A DNA stretch of 14,740 bases from Desulfobacterales bacterium (GTDB lineage: Bacteria > Desulfobacterota > Desulfobacteria > Desulfobacterales > JAFDCJ01): assembly GCA_020345785.1 (NCBI GenBank), contig CP070771.1:442713-457452 (forward strand). Reading direction: 5' to 3'. The position numbers and the translations under genes were made by a program. Every line of letters begins with the position of its first letter. Within the stretch, counting starts at the first letter, position 1. The notes under the pieces were generated by a model. The model searched no databases. It had not been told where the DNA came from and saw only the letters and a program-made list of their open reading frames with translations. Shown here piece by piece: positions 7,093 through 14,692 of this stretch.

Positions 7093-8220
7093 ATGATCAA
7101 ACCGATTTACCTGGATTACAATGGTACGACGCCCCACGACCCGGAAGTGATCGAAGCCATGCGGCCGTTTCTCGAAACCGAATTCGGCAACCCCTCCAGC
7201 TCCCACTGGTACGGCATTAAACCCAAACAGGCCGTAGAATCTGCCCGCAGGCAGGTGGCCGGCATTCTTAACTGCAGCCCGACCGAGGTTTTCTTTACCA
7301 GCGGCGGCACGGAATCCAACAATCACGCCATCCGCGGTGTGGCGCGGCGGTTCAGGGAAAAGGGAAATCATATCATCACCAGCAGTTTCGAACATCCGGC
7401 GGTGCTCGAGGTCTGCCGCTACCTTGAATCGGACGGAGTCGAAACCACCTACCTGCCGGTCAGCCAAGACGGCCTGGTCGACCCGGCCGATGTGGCAAGC
7501 GCCCTGCGTCCCACGACCATTCTGATCACCATTATGCACGCCAACAACGAAGTCGGGACCGTGCAGCCGATCGCCGAAATCAGCCGCATTGCAAGACAAC
7601 ACGGCATCGTCATGCACACCGACGCCGCGCAATCGGTAGGAAAAATCCCGACCGATGTCGAACAACTCGGGGTGGATTTACTCTCGGTGGCCGGCCACAA
7701 GGTGTATGCGCCCAAGGGCATCGGTGCATTGTATGTGCGCCCGCCGTTGACGCCTGAAAAATTTTGCTTCGGTGCCGGACAGGAAATGGGCTGGCGATCC
7801 GGAACTGAGAATGTAATGGAAATCGTCGGACTGGGAAAAGCTTGCGAAATCGCACAACGGGATCTTGGCAAAAATATGGCCCATATGAAGTTTCTGCGCG
7901 ATCGCCTGCACGAGGGGCTTTTAGGCCGGCTGGCCAACATTCGACTTAACGGACACCCCGAGTATCGCCTTCCGAATACGCTGAATATCTCTTTTAAAGG
8001 GCAGGAAGCCAATCGCATTCTGGAAGATATCGGACTCGAGGTAGCCGCATCCGCCGGCGCAGCGTGCCACTCCGATGCCGTGAAAATCTCCCATGTACTG
8101 GAAGCCATGAACGTTCCCATGGAATGGGCCAAGGGAACCCTGCGGTTCAGTGTTGGTCGGATGACGACTGAAGCGGAGATCGACCAAACAATTCGTGTGA
8201 TGGCCGAACTATTAAGCTAA
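7093..8220 (+). CDS. Cysteine desulfurase (NifS/IscS-type, PLP-dependent)
   Basis: A 375-residue class V aminotransferase fold enzyme that removes sulfur from cysteine for Fe-S cluster or other thiolation. Visible landmarks: YLDYNGTTP (6-14), the SGGTESNNHAI cofactor loop (70-80), H101 in FEHPAV, D177 in HTDAAQ, the PLP lysine K203 in SVAGHKVYAPKG, and the catalytic cysteine C325 in ASAGAACHSD, followed by SHVLEAM and LRFSVGR. The cysteine loop is AGAACHS rather than the common SGSACTS. AAGGAG (7081-7086) lies 6 nt before the ATG, and 12 nt after the RAYT end. No IscU, NifU or IscR gene is adjacent, so whether it serves general Fe-S assembly or a special acceptor is open. Its native promoter may have been displaced by the RAYT insertion. 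Confidence 0.93.
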   Translation: MIKPIYLDYNGTTPHDPEVIEAMRPFLETEFGNPSSSHWYGIKPKQAVESARRQVAGILNCSPTEVFFTSGGTESNNHAIRGVARRFREKGNHIITSSFEHPAVLEVCRYLESDGVETTYLPVSQDGLVDPADVASALRPTTILITIMHANNEVGTVQPIAEISRIARQHGIVMHTDAAQSVGKIPTDVEQLGVDLLSVAGHKVYAPKGIGALYVRPPLTPEKFCFGAGQEMGWRSGTENVMEIVGLGKACEIAQRDLGKNMAHMKFLRDRLHEGLLGRLANIRLNGHPEYRLPNTLNISFKGQEANRILEDIGLEVAASAGAACHSDAVKISHVLEAMNVPMEWAKGTLRFSVGRMTTEAEIDQTIRVMAELLS

Positions 8221-8325
8221 TCGAATTAGGCTGGATACAAAGAACCGCTATTAGCCCGATGACAATTACATCCGATTCCGTTGTTTCCGTGTATTGATCA
8301 ACACCATGAAGGAAGGAGAAAGAAG

Positions 8326-8613
8326 ATGGCGATACGGGTACTGATGAGAAGAAAGTATTCGGAAGACAAGGCAGAGACCCTGCGGGAGCTCACCGGCAGA
8401 ATGCGTATACTGGCCATGGACCAGGCCGGCTATGTCTCCGGTGAAACGCTCATACGAATCGACCGACCGGGGGTAAGTCTGGTCATCAGCAAATGGAAAT
8501 CGCGGGAGGCATGGGAGAACTGGCTGAAGACGCCGGAGCGGGAATCCGTTCAGAAAGAAATCGACGAACTCCTGGGAGTGGAGACGGAGTACGAAATCTA
8601 CGACTACGATTAG
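8326..8613 (+). CDS. Antibiotic biosynthesis monooxygenase (ABM)-domain protein
   Basis: A 95-residue protein with the dimeric ferredoxin-like ABM fold: an opening strand IRVLMRRKY, helix with ETLRELTGRMRILAMDQAGY, the strand GETLIRIDRPGVSLVISKW, then WENWLKTPER and a terminal EYEIYDYD. Members include quinol monooxygenases, haem-degrading enzymes and many uncharacterised proteins; substrate cannot be read here. The frame is open upstream to 8281, but the ATG at 8326 is chosen because GGAAGGAG lies just before it. It follows the cysteine desulfurase by 105 nt on the same strand. The stop codon directly touches that of the convergent ybaK-type gene. Confidence 0.8.
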   Translation: MAIRVLMRRKYSEDKAETLRELTGRMRILAMDQAGYVSGETLIRIDRPGVSLVISKWKSREAWENWLKTPERESVQKEIDELLGVETEYEIYDYD

Positions 8614-9075
8614 CTATCTCGCAATCGACAGTACCTTGCAATCGAGTGCCGCCGCGATATCGCCGGGAGCCATTTTGAGCATGACACCCCGCTGTCCGGC
8701 GTTGATGAGGATCTCTTCGTTGTTCAGGATGCTGCTTTCCATGACGGTCTCCAGCGGCTGCTGCGTGCCGAAAGGGCTGATTCCCCCGACAAGGTACCCT
8801 GTCAGCCGTTCGGCGGTTTTGATATCGACCATCGCGGTGCGCTTGACGCCGCAATGAGAAGCCAGTTTCTTGAGGTCCAGTTCCTTATGGCCGGGCAGGA
8901 GCGCCAGGCAGTAACTTTTGCGCTCCAGTTCAACCACCAGCGTCTTTACGGTGCGTTCAAGGGGATAGCCGGTGGCCCTGGCAGCAAATTCGGCGCCTTT
9001 CGCTTCATGTTCGTATTTGACGACTTGGTAGGGAATCTTTTTTTTCTTCAAATATGAAATCGCGCGGGTGGACAC
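8614..9075 (-). CDS. ybaK: Cys-tRNA(Pro)/Cys-tRNA(Cys) deacylase, YbaK/EbsC family
   Basis: A 153-residue editing enzyme that hydrolyses Cys-tRNA(Pro) formed by prolyl-tRNA synthetase. It aligns by eye along its length with E. coli YbaK: YEHEAKGAEF, the VKTLVVE strand with the catalytic-type lysine K44, HKELDLKKLA, the signature TGYLVGGISPFG (92-103), and INAGQRGVMLKMAPGD near the end. Length is normal. The start given is a GTG at 9075; no ATG is available in a suitable position and the ribosome site is weak. Its stop abuts the stop of the ABM gene with no spacer, so the two transcripts must overlap or be terminated inside a gene. Confidence 0.9.
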   Translation of the reverse strand: MSTRAISYLKKKKIPYQVVKYEHEAKGAEFAARATGYPLERTVKTLVVELERKSYCLALLPGHKELDLKKLASHCGVKRTAMVDIKTAERLTGYLVGGISPFGTQQPLETVMESSILNNEEILINAGQRGVMLKMAPGDIAAALDCKVLSIAR

Positions 9076-9301
9076 AGTGACTCGCTGGTCGTGAATTTGC
9101 GTTTGACTGTTTTCCTTTGTTTATTTCATTTTGACTGCATGTTTAGCAAAATGGCAGACGACAGGCAACTGCATTCTTTAACTGTCCTTTAATTTTCAAA
9201 TACCACGCGCTGACTTGTGAGTTCCCGGCCCGCTGGCATGTCAAAGCTGATGAAGTATTCAAAAAGGGGAAATGCGGTCGTGGCCTTTTAATTTTTGTAT
9301 G

Positions 9302-9340
9302 CCATTCGATGCGGTCAATTAGCGACCATTCGATGACCGC
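9302..9340. repeat. Short direct and inverted repeats downstream of a small ORF
   Basis: CCATTCGATG occurs at 9302-9311 and again at 9326-9335 (24-nt period), and GCGGTCA (9311-9317) is inverted as TGACCGC (9334-9340). It lies just past the stop of the minus-strand ORF at 9365. No T-tract, so not a standard terminator. Confidence 0.35.
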
Positions 9341-9364
9341 CGAATTCTGATCATGGAGAAATCC

Positions 9365-9646
9365 CTACCATAACCGCCAGACAATTCGATCGCCTTGTTT
9401 TTCGGCTCTGGCCTTCTCCATGTGCCGGAGTGCGGCGAATTGCCGTTCCAGTTCCTTTCGGTTCAGTTTGCAGCTGAGCTGCTGCAGCAAAGCAGAAGGT
9501 TCGATACCTCCGCTTTCTTTTAGGATGGCGAGGATTTCCGATTGGAGCGGCGTCAGGGTCGCTGCACCACCCGCATTTTTTTCAAAGGATTTCGCACTGT
9601 GCACGGCCCAGGGATCGCAGGTTCGAACGGGCGAAAGGGCGTCCAT
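9365..9646 (-). CDS. Small winged-helix-like protein, function unknown
   Basis: A 93-residue ORF that I do not recognise as a named family. The first 30 residues are low in predicted structure; from 31 it reads LTPLQSEILAILKESGG, then IEPSALLQQLSCKLNRKELERQFAALRHMEKARAEK, then GDRIVWRLW. This helix-helix-helix-wing order is typical of winged-helix DNA-binding domains. It stands alone between ybaK and a gene-free stretch. The ATG at 9646 has a poor ribosome site (GAAG about 8 nt upstream). It could be a small regulator or, less likely, a chance frame. Confidence 0.5.
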   Translation of the reverse strand: MDALSPVRTCDPWAVHSAKSFEKNAGGAATLTPLQSEILAILKESGGIEPSALLQQLSCKLNRKELERQFAALRHMEKARAEKQGDRIVWRLW

Positions 9647-10002
9647 GTAACAATCTTCACAAAATGGTTAGTCGATTACAGCATACAAAATGTAAAAAGG
9701 TAGGAAACCCTTCAGCGGGGTGAGACGGTATCGATCGTTTTTCTGAACACGATAACCAAGAGAACTCCAGCGATATTTCTCAGGCCGGTCAGCAAAGATT
9801 GACAATAAAGCCGAAGTTGGTTAATTTTATAACTATTGTTTCCGTTTAATTAACACCTCAATATGTTTGACCGCAGCTGAAGCCGATACACAATTCACCC
9901 TTTTCGATTCATCCGTTTCGAAAAGCAACTTCTTATCTTTCAATAAATCTTTCACATCGGATGGGATTTTCGAATGGAGACTCATCTGAAATTGTGCATT
10001 TA

Positions 10003-10140
10003 ACTCCCGTCAGCATGTTCTATTGCTGGCGGGAGTCAACGACCGCCTGCGGAGCAGGTGGCTTGCCTTTTCGGCCATAGGCCGAAAAGGCAAGAGGACG
10101 TCAGTACTCTTATCGTTGAACTTGTCTGCCTCTGGCGGAC
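10003..10140. repeat. Array of four consecutive hairpins
   Basis: Hairpin 1: ACTCCCGTCAGCA (10003-10015) with TGCTGGCGGGAGT (10024-10036), one G-T pair. Hairpin 2: CCGCCTGC (10043-10050) with GCAGGTGG (10054-10061). Hairpin 3: CTTGCCTTTTCGGCC (10062-10076) with GGCCGAAAAGGCAAG (10080-10094), perfect 15-bp stem with loop ATA. Hairpin 4: GTCTGCC (10124-10130) with GGCGGAC (10134-10140). Hairpins 2 and 3 abut without spacer. No T-tract follows hairpin 3 on the plus strand. It may be a compound palindromic repeat or a structured RNA. Confidence 0.6.
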
Positions 10141-10251
10141 CGCGGCGGGGTTTGTATGGCAAGAATCAAAAATAAGTTTCACATTCGTCAAAGATTCAGC
10201 AAAATCTGAAGCTTTTTAGGTTTTTAAATAATTTTGAGGCGGAGTGTTTTC

Positions 10252-10329
10252 TTCGTCATGCTTGCGAAGGCGGCATCCAGTCGGCGCGCCACCGAATTTT
10301 CTGGTTTCCTGCCTACGGAGAAATGACGG
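10252..10329. repeat. Paired, inverted copies of a GTCATnnnnGCGAAGGCGG-type repeat
   Basis: Left copy 10252-10280 contains CGTCATGCTTGCGAAGGCGG and ends in ATCCAG; right copy 10301-10329 starts CTGGTTTCCTGCC and ends AAATGACGG. They are degenerate inverted copies about 20 nt apart, each itself partly palindromic, in the layout of a BIME-type REP pair. A related CGTCATTGCGAACG string occurs at about 1967-1980. Confidence 0.55.
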
Positions 10330-10389
10330 TCCGAAGCGCGATAAACTCTCCGACTGCTCAAATAATTTTTAAGATGGAAGGAGGAACCG

Positions 10390-12264
10390 ATGCTTCTCAA
10401 TTTTATCCGCACATTAAATAGGCAAAAGGGCATCATTGTGGCGGGCGTCATTGCCGCAATGATTTTCATTCCTTCTACGACATTAGGTTTCAGTTCAAAG
10501 ACGCTTGGAGTACCAGGCGTTCGAGGAGGTGTCGTGACGACCAGCGAACCGGTTGCAGCCCAGGTGGGGGCTGAGATTTTGAAGCAGGGCGGAAATGCCG
10601 TTGATGCGGCAGCGGCGGTCGCATTTGCTTTAAATGTGCTGGAACCGCAGTCATCTGGAATCGGCGGCGGGGGGTTTATGATGATTCACATGAAAAAGAA
10701 AAACCAGACCTTTGTGATCGACTCTCGCGAAACCGCCCCGGCTGCAGCAACTCCCGATATGTTCTTGCAAACTTCAGGGTCGCCTTTTGCGTTTGCCACA
10801 CGCTCAACCAGCGGTATCGCGGTTGGTGTGCCCGGTATGCTGCGGGGCATCGAACTGGCTCTTAAACAATGGGGAACGATAACACTGGCGGATGCCCTTT
10901 CTCCAGCTATTGATTTGGCTGAAAACGGAATCCGGGTCAGTTCCCGTCTCGCCCAAAGCATTCCAAGTTCGCGCCTCTCCAATGAACCGGGCGATCCTGC
11001 TTACGACGAGGCCCGCAATGTATTTCGCCCGGGAGGATTTCCCTTGGAAGAAGGCCAATTGCTCATACAGCCTGATCTGGCTTATACCTTCAAAATTCTG
11101 GCAGAAGAGGGGGCAGATGCTTTTTACGGCGGTGATATCGCCGAGGCCATCGTAGAAACCCAGCTCAACACCCGCAGTCAGTCGGATCCGGCCAATCAAG
11201 CCAAACTGGTCGGAAGGATGACGCTTTCCGATTTGGAGAATTATCAAGCGGCGATTCGCAAGCCGGTCGCGGATGACTATCGCGGTTATCGTATCGTTTC
11301 CATGCCGCCGCCTTCCTCCGGCGGACTCACCGTTATCCAGATTCTGAAACTGATCGAACGCTTCCCCATTGGAGACAAGAGTGCGGGGTTCGGATTCGGG
11401 CAGACCCGGACGCTGAACGTTATGATTGAGGCTATGCGGCTTGCATTTGCCGACCGCGCCATATGGATGGGGGACGATGACTTCGTAGATGTGCCGTCGA
11501 CAGGGCTGCTCAACGATAAGTACATCGCCATGCGCAGCGCATTGATCGATCCTGATGGTCGTCAGTCACTCGTCGAAGCCGGAGATCCACGGCCGTACGA
11601 TAATCCTAGACACAAAAAAAGAGGCAGGTTGTCACACGGACCTTGGTTCGACGAGGAAGGTCTTAACACGACGCATTTTTCCATCGTTGATCGTTACGGC
11701 AATATCGTTACGTATACCAATACGATCGAGTCCGCCTGGGGAACGGGGCTGATGGTTCCCGGCTACGGCTTCATGCTCAACAATGAATTGACCGACTTCA
11801 ACTCGATCCCGACCTACAATCCCGACCCCGACAACTTCAATCCGGGCGCAAACGACGCAGCGCCAGGCAAGCGCCCGAGAAGCAGCATGTCACCCACAAT
11901 TATTTTCAGAAACAACAAGCCATTAGTAGCCTACGGCTCTCCAGGGGGATCCACAATCATCAATACGGTAGTGAACATTGGATTGAATCTAATTGACCAC
12001 GATAAAGTCATCCAGGAGGCCGTTGATGCTCCCAGAATTTCCCAGACATCTACAACTGGTTCTGCGAGTTATGAGTCGGGCTTTTCAGACATGGTCTTGA
12101 AGGAATTACGAGATTTGGGACACACTCTGTCAGGCCCAGCAGAAATCGGTTCCGTGCAGGCGGTTGTGATCGACCAGCGAGACAAACGTTTTTATGGGGC
12201 CGCTGACAAGCGCAGAATCGGAGGCATCGTATCCGTGCGTAGTGGCGAGATCGTGGACTGGTAA
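10390..12264 (+). CDS. ggt: Gamma-glutamyltransferase (glutathione hydrolase), exported
   Basis: A 624-residue Ntn-hydrolase proenzyme that cleaves the gamma-glutamyl bond of glutathione and related compounds, normally in the periplasm. The N-terminus is a signal peptide: basic RTLNRQKG then a hydrophobic run (15-34). The large-subunit opening GVVTTSEPVAAQVGAEIL then GGNAVDAA and GIGGGGFMMIH is diagnostic. Self-cleavage should occur before T427 in LNTTHFSIVD, making T427 the nucleophile; the small subunit keeps TYTNTIES (441-448), NNELTDF (464-470), the SS pair S498-S499 in RPRSSMSP, and GSPGGS (517-521). AAGGAGG lies 5 nt before the ATG. Complete, no damage seen. It stands alone; no glutathione or amino-acid transport genes adjoin. 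Confidence 0.95.
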   Translation: MLLNFIRTLNRQKGIIVAGVIAAMIFIPSTTLGFSSKTLGVPGVRGGVVTTSEPVAAQVGAEILKQGGNAVDAAAAVAFALNVLEPQSSGIGGGGFMMIHMKKKNQTFVIDSRETAPAAATPDMFLQTSGSPFAFATRSTSGIAVGVPGMLRGIELALKQWGTITLADALSPAIDLAENGIRVSSRLAQSIPSSRLSNEPGDPAYDEARNVFRPGGFPLEEGQLLIQPDLAYTFKILAEEGADAFYGGDIAEAIVETQLNTRSQSDPANQAKLVGRMTLSDLENYQAAIRKPVADDYRGYRIVSMPPPSSGGLTVIQILKLIERFPIGDKSAGFGFGQTRTLNVMIEAMRLAFADRAIWMGDDDFVDVPSTGLLNDKYIAMRSALIDPDGRQSLVEAGDPRPYDNPRHKKRGRLSHGPWFDEEGLNTTHFSIVDRYGNIVTYTNTIESAWGTGLMVPGYGFMLNNELTDFNSIPTYNPDPDNFNPGANDAAPGKRPRSSMSPTIIFRNNKPLVAYGSPGGSTIINTVVNIGLNLIDHDKVIQEAVDAPRISQTSTTGSASYESGFSDMVLKELRDLGHTLSGPAEIGSVQAVVIDQRDKRFYGAADKRRIGGIVSVRSGEIVDW

Positions 12265-12328
12265 ATGTTCTTATCTGATTGATAGTCAACCGCTCAAATG
12301 TTAAGGATTCGAACTGATTTTCAAGACG

Positions 12329-12682
12329 TCATTCCTTGACGGGCAACACATGAATGGCCTTGATGATCAGTTCGATTTCATCGCCTTGTTTAATATTCAG
12401 GTGGTCGACGGATTCCGTCGTCAGGACGGATGCCATCTCATGCGGATCGGTGACGGTAAATTTTACCAGGGACATGATGTCCCCCTTTTTGATACTAGAA
12501 GCTATCTCAAAAAAGTCTTTTGGCCCAAACTCTTTGTTGGTGCCTCGTTTTAAATCCTCGAAATACTGATGTATTCCTGCGGTTTAAAACTCCGCTCCGC
12601 CGCGATTTTGAACCAAAATCCTTTTTTTGAGATGGCTTCTACTGACCTTGGCACGGATTCGGTTGCGGGCGCCGTATTTCAT
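12329..12682 (-). pseudogene. mop: mop: molybdate-binding (TOBE/Mop) protein, interrupted by an insertion
   Basis: The first 14 codons (12682-12641) read MKYGARNRIRAKVS and the last 54 (12493-12332) read IKKGDIMSLVKF, then TVTDPHEMASVLTTES, then IKQGDEIELIIKAIHVLPVKE. Joined, they make a 68-69 residue molbindin, the normal length of a single Mop/TOBE domain that binds molybdate or tungstate. Between them lies a 144-bp palindromic element (12497-12640) that introduces a TAA, so translation from the start gives only about 32 residues. An excellent ribosome site AGGAGG (12688-12693) remains 5 nt before the ATG. Upstream DNA is replaced by the IS1634-type element from about 12703-12716, so the promoter is probably lost too. 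An internal ATG (12475-12473) could start the C-terminal part but has no evident support. Confidence 0.85.
12497..12640. mobile_element. 144-bp palindromic MITE-like element inside mop
   Basis: Ends AGAAGCTATCTCAAAAAA (12497-12514) and the inverted AGAAGCCATCTCAAAAAA of the other end (to 12640) define arms of about 37 nt with a few mismatches. The centre is a second nested palindrome: GTTTTAAA (12547-12554) with TTTAAAAC (12583-12590) and AATAC-TGAT-GTATT (12562-12575), exactly at the midpoint 12568.5, so the whole unit can fold as one hairpin. ACT stands on both sides (12494-12496 and 12641-12643), a possible 3-bp target duplication. It has no coding capacity. The ends do not match the neighbouring IS1634-type element, so another transposase must move it. 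Confidence 0.8.
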
Positions 12683-12715
12683 GGTGTCCTCCTTTGTGCA
12701 ATCCGTATAACTCAC

Positions 12716-14608
12716 TTTCGACACCCTTTTTCGACGGGTTTAGAAGAATTTATTTTGCAATAAAGCCAAAATGTTACATACGCCGCAACTTATTGATATA
12801 ACAACAAATATTTAGGACTAGACATTGTCAATAATATCTGATACTTATGCCCTCACACGATCAGACCAAACGCTGGGAGGGCGAAATGACAAAGCTGCTA
12901 CCGGAGAATCTGACATTTTCCGAGGTCGGTCATCTGCCGATCGTTAAGGACTTTACCAAAAAGATCAAGCTGGTTGAGACCATTGACGTTATGGTCGACA
13001 GCCAAATGGAACTTTCACCGGGGATAACGGTGCAGGCCATGGTTTTGGATACGCTATCAGGAAGAACCCCACTGTATCGGCTTGAGGAGTTTTTCCAAGA
13101 AAAGGACACCGAATTGATTTTGGGCCACGATGTCAATCCGGAGCTTTTCTGTGACTATAATGTCGGCCGCGTGTTGGATAAGCTATTCGATGCCGGCACT
13201 CAAAGGATTTTTTCGCAGATTGCTCAAAACGCCATTGGTGTATTTGACGTAGATCCAAACCGTGTGCATTTTGACACAACCTCTATCTCTGTTTTCGGGG
13301 ATTATGATTTTATCGATCCGCCGCTGAATATCACTTATGGCCACAGCAAGGACAAACGTGCGGACCTGAAGCAGTTTCTCATCTCGATGCTATGTGTGGA
13401 TCGGAATATTCCCATTCTTGGAACCACAGAGGACGGTAATGCCTCGGATAAGACCTTGAACAACGAACTCTTGGGCAGTATTTCACGACATATGGCCAGG
13501 CACGGCATCGAGCCCGGGGCGTTTGTGTATGTGGCAGACTCAGCCTTTGTAACCCCCAAGAATCTCAAACGGTCAAAAGACAATGATGTAAAATTTCTGA
13601 CTCGGTTGCCGGCCACCTATAAAGAGTGCGCCCGGGCCATTTCCGATGCCGTTGCTGCCGACAGATGGATCGATTTTGGAACACTGAATCATACCCTCGC
13701 AACAAAAAAGCGCCCTGCGGCCTATTATCGGGGCTATGAAACCACAGTTGAGATTGATGGTGAGCCTTACCGTGCTATCGTTGTTCACTCTTCAGCCCAT
13801 GACAGACGGCGGCATAAGCGCATTGATCGGTTGCTTGAGCAAAAACGAAGAGATCTTGAGACAAATTGCAAGAAAATCAACTCAGGCCCCTTTTTTTGCA
13901 GGGCTGATGCTGAAGCTGCAGCCGATAAGATCAGCAGAGCCGCTGCAAACAGTTACCACCGGCTCCAGTTGGAAGTCAGAAAAGAGGCCAAATATCGCCG
14001 GGGAAGACCTGCCAAGGGAAAGGCGCGCACACCAATCGGTTATGAATATATTCTCGATGTCAAGATCGATGTGGATGCCGATGTGGTTTCTCCTTTGCGT
14101 CTTGAGGCCGGCTGCTTTGTATTAATATGCAACCTATCCAGCAAGCAGCAGCGAAGTCAGTGGACGGGCGCCTCGCTTTTAGAGCTATATAAAAATCAAA
14201 GCGGTATTGAGCAAAACTTTGGATTCTTGAAGGATCCGGTTATCGTCAACAGCATCTTTCTGAAGAAACCGAGTCGCATTGAAGTGCTCGGGTTGGTGCT
14301 TCTCATCGCACTACTCATATGGCGTTTAATGGAGCGCTGTATGCGCCGTTATATAGATGAAACTGAAAGCGAAATTACCGGTTGGAAAAATCGGCCTACC
14401 AAACGGCCTACTTCTTTCATGATGACAACAAAGTTTCTAAGCATATTAGTAGCAAAATCAGGAAGAGAAAGACAACTGGTCAGGCAGTTAAGGCCTGTTC
14501 AATTGGAATATCTACAGGCGCTGGGTGTTAATCCGGAAGTATTCGTTAATCCATGAGGACTCCATACGCCAAAAAATGAATAAAAACGCACTAAAAAGGG
14601 TGTCGAAA
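12716..14608 (+). mobile_element. Complete IS1634-type insertion sequence
   Basis: Perfect 16-bp terminal inverted repeats TTTCGACACCCTTTTT (12716-12731) and its complement (14593-14608) enclose one transposase gene. Weaker symmetry continues outward for 13 nt on both sides (CC at 12703 to GG at 14621, 8 of 13 matching), so the true ends may be 12703 and 14621. I find no convincing target duplication at either pair of ends. The left end lies only about 20-33 nt from the mop start codon. Confidence 0.8.
12847..14556 (+). CDS. IS1634-family DDE transposase
   Basis: A 569-residue transposase of the IS1634 group (IS4-like DDE fold, DUF4277-like N-terminus with EVGHLPIVKDF). The catalytic triad is D143 in VHFDTTSISVFGDY, D231 in VYVADSAFVTP, and E455 in YKNQSGIEQNFGFLKDP; the long beta-insertion between D231 and E455 is typical. 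It looks intact. The ATG at 12847 lacks a ribosome site, whereas the in-frame ATG at 12886 (residue 14, MTKLLPENL) follows GGGAGGG closely and is probably the real start, giving 556 residues. It occupies nearly the whole element between the inverted repeats. Confidence 0.93.
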   Translation: MPSHDQTKRWEGEMTKLLPENLTFSEVGHLPIVKDFTKKIKLVETIDVMVDSQMELSPGITVQAMVLDTLSGRTPLYRLEEFFQEKDTELILGHDVNPELFCDYNVGRVLDKLFDAGTQRIFSQIAQNAIGVFDVDPNRVHFDTTSISVFGDYDFIDPPLNITYGHSKDKRADLKQFLISMLCVDRNIPILGTTEDGNASDKTLNNELLGSISRHMARHGIEPGAFVYVADSAFVTPKNLKRSKDNDVKFLTRLPATYKECARAISDAVAADRWIDFGTLNHTLATKKRPAAYYRGYETTVEIDGEPYRAIVVHSSAHDRRRHKRIDRLLEQKRRDLETNCKKINSGPFFCRADAEAAADKISRAAANSYHRLQLEVRKEAKYRRGRPAKGKARTPIGYEYILDVKIDVDADVVSPLRLEAGCFVLICNLSSKQQRSQWTGASLLELYKNQSGIEQNFGFLKDPVIVNSIFLKKPSRIEVLGLVLLIALLIWRLMERCMRRYIDETESEITGWKNRPTKRPTSFMMTTKFLSILVAKSGRERQLVRQLRPVQLEYLQALGVNPEVFVNP

Positions 14609-14692
14609 ATACGATATATGGAAAAGATCGTTATAACGGAGTCAGCGATTTCTCAACGGTTTCTAAGAATCTTCAAACAGTCAGCCCCGATT

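Larger units (their letters stand above)
9647..10389. other. Gene-free region rich in hairpins upstream of ggt
   Basis: No plausible gene of normal length. The left part (9647-10000) is plain and AT-richer. The right part holds four closely packed hairpins (10003-10140) and a pair of inverted interspersed-repeat copies (10252-10329), listed separately. The ggt promoter must lie here but no clear sigma70 box was identified. Confidence 0.5.

Noticed and set aside
9720..9855. Minus-strand stretch reading LRNIAGVLLVIVFRKTIDTVSPR, resembling a membrane-protein end.
   Set aside because: About 45 codons with no ATG and no ribosome site; possibly a decayed gene end, but no recognisable family.
10062..10094. 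Perfect 15-bp hairpin as a rho-independent terminator.
   Set aside because: No T-tract follows on either strand next to the stem, and no gene ends nearby on the plus strand.
10003..10140. Hairpin array as a CRISPR array.
   Set aside because: The stems differ in sequence, there are no regularly spaced identical repeats, and no cas genes are present.
12350..12763. Plus-strand short ORFs opposite the mop region.
   Set aside because: The minus strand explains this DNA as mop plus a palindromic element; the plus-strand frames are by-products.
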